Shown here: positions 61,263 to 64,000 of the stretch, piece by piece
Numbering within the stretch: position 1 is the stretch's first letter
How the letters are laid out: every line of letters begins with the position of its first letter
Assembly: GCA_030268105.1 (NCBI GenBank)
Contig: BSDZ01000016.1
Location: 1,991,501 to 2,055,500, forward strand
Direction: 5' to 3'
DNA: 64,000 bases
Source: Volvox africanus
Taxonomy: Eukaryota; Chlorophyta; Chlorophyceae; Chlamydomonadales; Volvocaceae
Translations under genes and position numbers: made by a program
The notes under the pieces: generated by a model
Database searches by the model: none
Seen by the model: only the letters and a program-made list of their open reading frames with translations
What the model was told of the DNA's origin: nothing

Positions 61263-62496
61263 CCCTAAGAGATTAAGCCTTCTTCTCCGAAACTGGCAAG
61301 ATCGGCTATTAAATTATTCATGCTCATGCAGTGAACAATTGCAAAAAACACCGGCCAGCTGCCAACACACGCTAGCCACGTTGCCCAGAGCTTTAAAACA
61401 CCAAGCCCGTTTGGTAGAAGAGCAAGAGGTACTACCACTATAAACAGGGCAATTAGTAAAGTAGTTACGCAGCCATGTACTATAGGCAGCAGAGTAGCTA
61501 TTCCTTCTGCTGAAATTATATTACCAATTGACCTCTCGTACTTTGCGCAGCTAGTGGCTGCGGATACAGCCTGTTCATTTTAAAACTCTCCCGCCAATCA
61601 TCCAGTGATTCTCGATTGGCATTAAGGATCATCGCCTGCCTCATCCAGTTATGGATATCACTGTTCCTTGTTTCAAGAAACTTCAAGGTATCCTGGGCAG
61701 TTGCCTTGATACGATCATTAAGCTCTTTGGTACTGGCACCTTTCAATCCGGAAGTAATACCTATCTGCGTCAGGAAACTATTACCCATTTCCTTGGCAAG
61801 ATCAGCTTTGATCAAACCGATTGCTGCGCTGCATTTTTTGAACTCTGACCCTTTTCCAGGGGCGTTATAATAGATACCAAAATTCTTTGCCGGGTGCTCG
61901 GATAAAAACTCTAGAATATCCGTACTTTTGATTGCCTTACCTTTCAGGCCGCCAAAATCCCCGATAACGTAAGGAAGCATATAACACCGACGGACAAATT
62001 CCTTTGTGTTCCTAAGAGTTAGCGGATCCCTGATCTGAACATCTTTTAATTTACTGACCACATTAGCTCCAAACATGACTCCCGTATTACTTGCATAAAC
62101 GTTTTTATCGCCGTTTAAATAATTGGCTTCGATCATTTCAGTTAAGGCAAAGCTGATGTGCGATGACATACCGGCAACAAATGCCACGGCAAAAGGTATC
62201 CCTTTTACTGCTACCGGGGCTTTCCCGATACTTACTTCATCTTTTACCCAAACGGTAGCCTTTGTTCCAAACAGAAAAACAAATACCAGCGAGGTATTTA
62301 GCATAAATCGTCCCAGACTGCCGATATCGCCTTTAAGGGCGGTTTTAATAATGACAAGAGTTGCACCAAGACTTAAAGACCATGTCCCAACAGAAGTAAG
62401 GTATCTTGAATCACTTGCAAATAGCCATTGCAAAAACCTTAGTACACTAAGTACTTCAGACCCGCCACCGAAAGTATGAATCCAGAACTCATCCAC
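61263..62496 (-). pseudogene. traG: traG N-terminal part with a frameshift
   Basis: GTG start at 62494-62496, with AAGGGAGAGGG as Shine-Dalgarno sequence about six bases upstream. The TraG N-terminal domain has hydrophobic segments near residues 35-55 and 65-85 (SLSLGATLVIIKTAL, LNTSLVFVFLFG), then VSIGKAPVAVKGIPFAVAF and a Cys-containing periplasmic part. The frame stops at 61516. Sequence resumes in another frame as IISAEGIATLLP with more membrane segments, to EEGLIS at the IS, so a one- or two-base shift lies near 61520-61570. Follows traH by 85 bases, the traH-traG order of F-like operons. Confidence 0.85.
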
Positions 62497-62581
62497 ATTT
62501 TACCCTCTCCCTTGACATTAAATGCTGTTCTACCCGCTTTGCCCGTGTCACTATAATCTCAGCTTTGCTGGAAACGCTATC

Positions 62582-63672
62582 TCACTGGTTCCTTGCATAA
62601 CGCTCAACCCTTTCAAGCTCTTTCAGATAACTAACCAGATGCTTTGGATCAAGCTGTTTGCTTTTTAGCTGCTCAACAGTTCTGCTGATTTCAGAAATCA
62701 TTTCCTTAAGATGGGCAAGTACCACATAACTTGCAACTACCTCTGAACCGGTATCAAGGATATTGACATTTGAAATTGCCTCAATAACCAGATAGTTGAA
62801 TACCGGGAAAGTTCTGCCAATGGAACTTAAGAAAGCTTCCTCATCGAGGGAGAATTCTTCTTCCTGACGATATAATTTGATTTTCAAACCATCAAGCTTG
62901 GCTTTAGTCTGCCCCTTATATGATGCTTCCGGAGAAATCACTACATTGGTAACAAGTCTTGGAGTCAGACATTCCTTATCGTTACAGTCATATCTTGCCC
63001 CCGCACTACCACCGGCTAAATAGGTTTCCCAGCTTTTGAGATCAGTTGCCAGTGATCTGTAAACCGATACTACTCCTTCCCTGATTATTACAGTACCCAG
63101 CATGGACATCATATTGGCTCTCATATCATCCGGTATTTTGGCTTTATTTGCCGCTAGAATAAACAGATTGGCATTATATAGCATGCTTTCCGGATCTTTT
63201 TTCTGCGCTTTGGCCATTTCGGCTTTTTGGGCTTCCCTATCCCGACAGCCTTTATTTGCTCCAAAAAAGTCCATACCTGTTGCTCCCTTCTGTTCACGGC
63301 AAACCATCTCATAAGCAGCTGAATCCTTTGGCAGACATGTAGCAAACAGCTGACGTGTTGCTTCGCAGGTACTGATAGATTTTCCTGAAAGCTCAAGTAT
63401 CATGTTCCTTATATCCTTGATCCCGTTTTCTATTTGCGGTGCATAGGTTTTCATCCCCAAATGGAAAGCATATATAGGAGCAGCTGAACCTATGTTCTCG
63501 GCAAGACTGACAAGTTCACTACCGTTTACGGCTGAAAATGCGACGGTAAAAACACTGATACTGGAACAACCACCTGAGGAAATACTAGGCTCGGTTACTG
63601 AAAAAAGCTGGAGTCTTTTATCACTTACCCTGACTCTACCACCGCTACCCGACCAGTAACCGGCTTGCTGAT
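62582..63672 (-). pseudogene. traH: traH, conjugative pilus assembly protein, N-terminus missing
   Basis: Open for about 363 codons up to the LTR border at 63672, then cut. Visible pieces match TraH: GYWSGSGGRVRV near the cut, the GSAAPIYAFHLGMKTYAPQI block, the Cys-rich middle (STCEATRQLFATCLP, ANKGCRDREAQ), and a C-terminal helical part ending RVERYARNQ. TraH is a periplasmic/outer-membrane factor of F-type T4SS pilus assembly. About 90 residues are missing at the N-terminus, including any signal peptide. No stop or frameshift inside the retained part. Confidence 0.85.
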
Positions 63673-64000
63673 TGTTGTACCTCTCGTTCGCGTTTGCTCA
63701 TAAGTATCTGCACGTCTGGAGACTTTCGACACCGATGCGCGAGCACTTGCAAGTACAGCAAGACAAGCACGAGCAAACAGAGACAGCGGAAGACTTCAAG
63801 ACGAAGAGAGATATAACTTACAGTCTTACAGATTGGAACGATGCAATGGACGAAATCGCCGTCAGCGCCGGAAGCAAGCAATCATCACGCGGCGGTGATT
63901 AGCGAAGTTCAGGCTTAGCTCGGGCTAAGTAGAATAGCGTTTAGCAATAGTAATATAGAACACACGAGTGTTCTCCGGTATCGAATGTCTTATCTTGCTT
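63673..64000 (-). repeat. B-family LTR, inverted, running off the window
   Basis: Plus strand starts with the exact LTR end TGTTGTACCTCTCG and follows the B pattern to the window edge. If a B element inserted in the bacterial DNA, traH sequence should resume beyond it after a CTGAT duplication (63668-63672). Confidence 0.9.

Larger units (their letters stand above)
59519..63672 (-). other. Bacterial DNA insert (traH, traG, IS200-type element) in eukaryotic repeats
   Basis: About 4.15 kb with bacterial gene order, Shine-Dalgarno-like spacing and intron-free reading frames, unlike anything else in the window. Left edge fused to a truncated A LTR, right edge at the exact terminus of a B LTR. 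Gene content matches the tra modules of Rickettsiales conjugative elements. All genes are damaged or truncated except the transposase. Confidence 0.85.

Noticed and set aside
59485..63672. Functional conjugation operon
   Set aside because: traH lacks its start, traG is split by an IS, a frameshift and a lost C-terminus, and only two tra genes are present.
1..64000. tRNA or rRNA genes
   Set aside because: No cloverleaf with A and B boxes and no rRNA core sequence was noticed; CAU-loop matches at the copia primer sites are complements, not genes.

Overview
The window is nuclear DNA of a eukaryote, most likely a green alga of the Chlamydomonas/Volvox group (inference). Three things point there. 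A split gene at 34.3-54.8 kb has GT-AG introns, a signal-peptide exon, Ser/Pro/Lys-rich hinges and SRCR-like exons, a combination common in volvocine algae. A scar in one retrotransposon carries TTTTAGGG-type telomeric sequence. Two Ty1/copia families use a primer site complementary to the anticodon arm of tRNA-Met. None of these fixes the species.

Most of the window is nested LTR retrotransposons. Three related Ty3/gypsy chromovirus families are present, called here B (LTR about 820-835 bp), A (about 814 bp) and C (about 410 bp). Each encodes gag, protease, reverse transcriptase, RNase H, integrase and, where the 3' end survives, a C-terminal chromodomain. Layout: 1-6699, B element 1 (minus strand), inserted in a copia element (6700-9248, minus); 9249-11645, gene-free spacer; 11646-12463, start of a second copy of that copia (plus); 12969-21276, a B LTR split by the complete B element 2 (13559-21029, 5-bp target duplication AGCTA); 21277-28595, a scrambled mosaic of A and B pieces; 29100-33565, a decayed second copia family; 34259-54793, the host SRCR-like gene, whose intron 6 holds a C element (38659-52500) that itself holds a complete A element (45511-52493, duplication TACAA); 54794-58915, mostly non-coding DNA with a solo A LTR (56828-57641, duplication CAATG).

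From 59519 to 63672 the sequence is bacterial in character. It holds traH and traG of an F-type conjugative type IV secretion system, with traG broken by an IS200/IS605-type insertion sequence and by a frameshift. One edge is fused to a truncated A LTR and the other meets the exact end of a B LTR. The closest known setting is the conjugative elements of Rickettsiales, which include algal endosymbionts, so this looks like an endosymbiont-to-nucleus transfer unless the assembly is chimeric.

In families B and C (and in degenerate form in A) gag and pol lie in one frame separated by a single UAG codon in a similar context, which implies expression of pol by stop-codon readthrough. The A and B LTRs also share a colinear set of short palindromes, and all three families share the primer-site core TGGTATCGAGAC. 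Coordinates of LTR edges and splice sites were read by eye.
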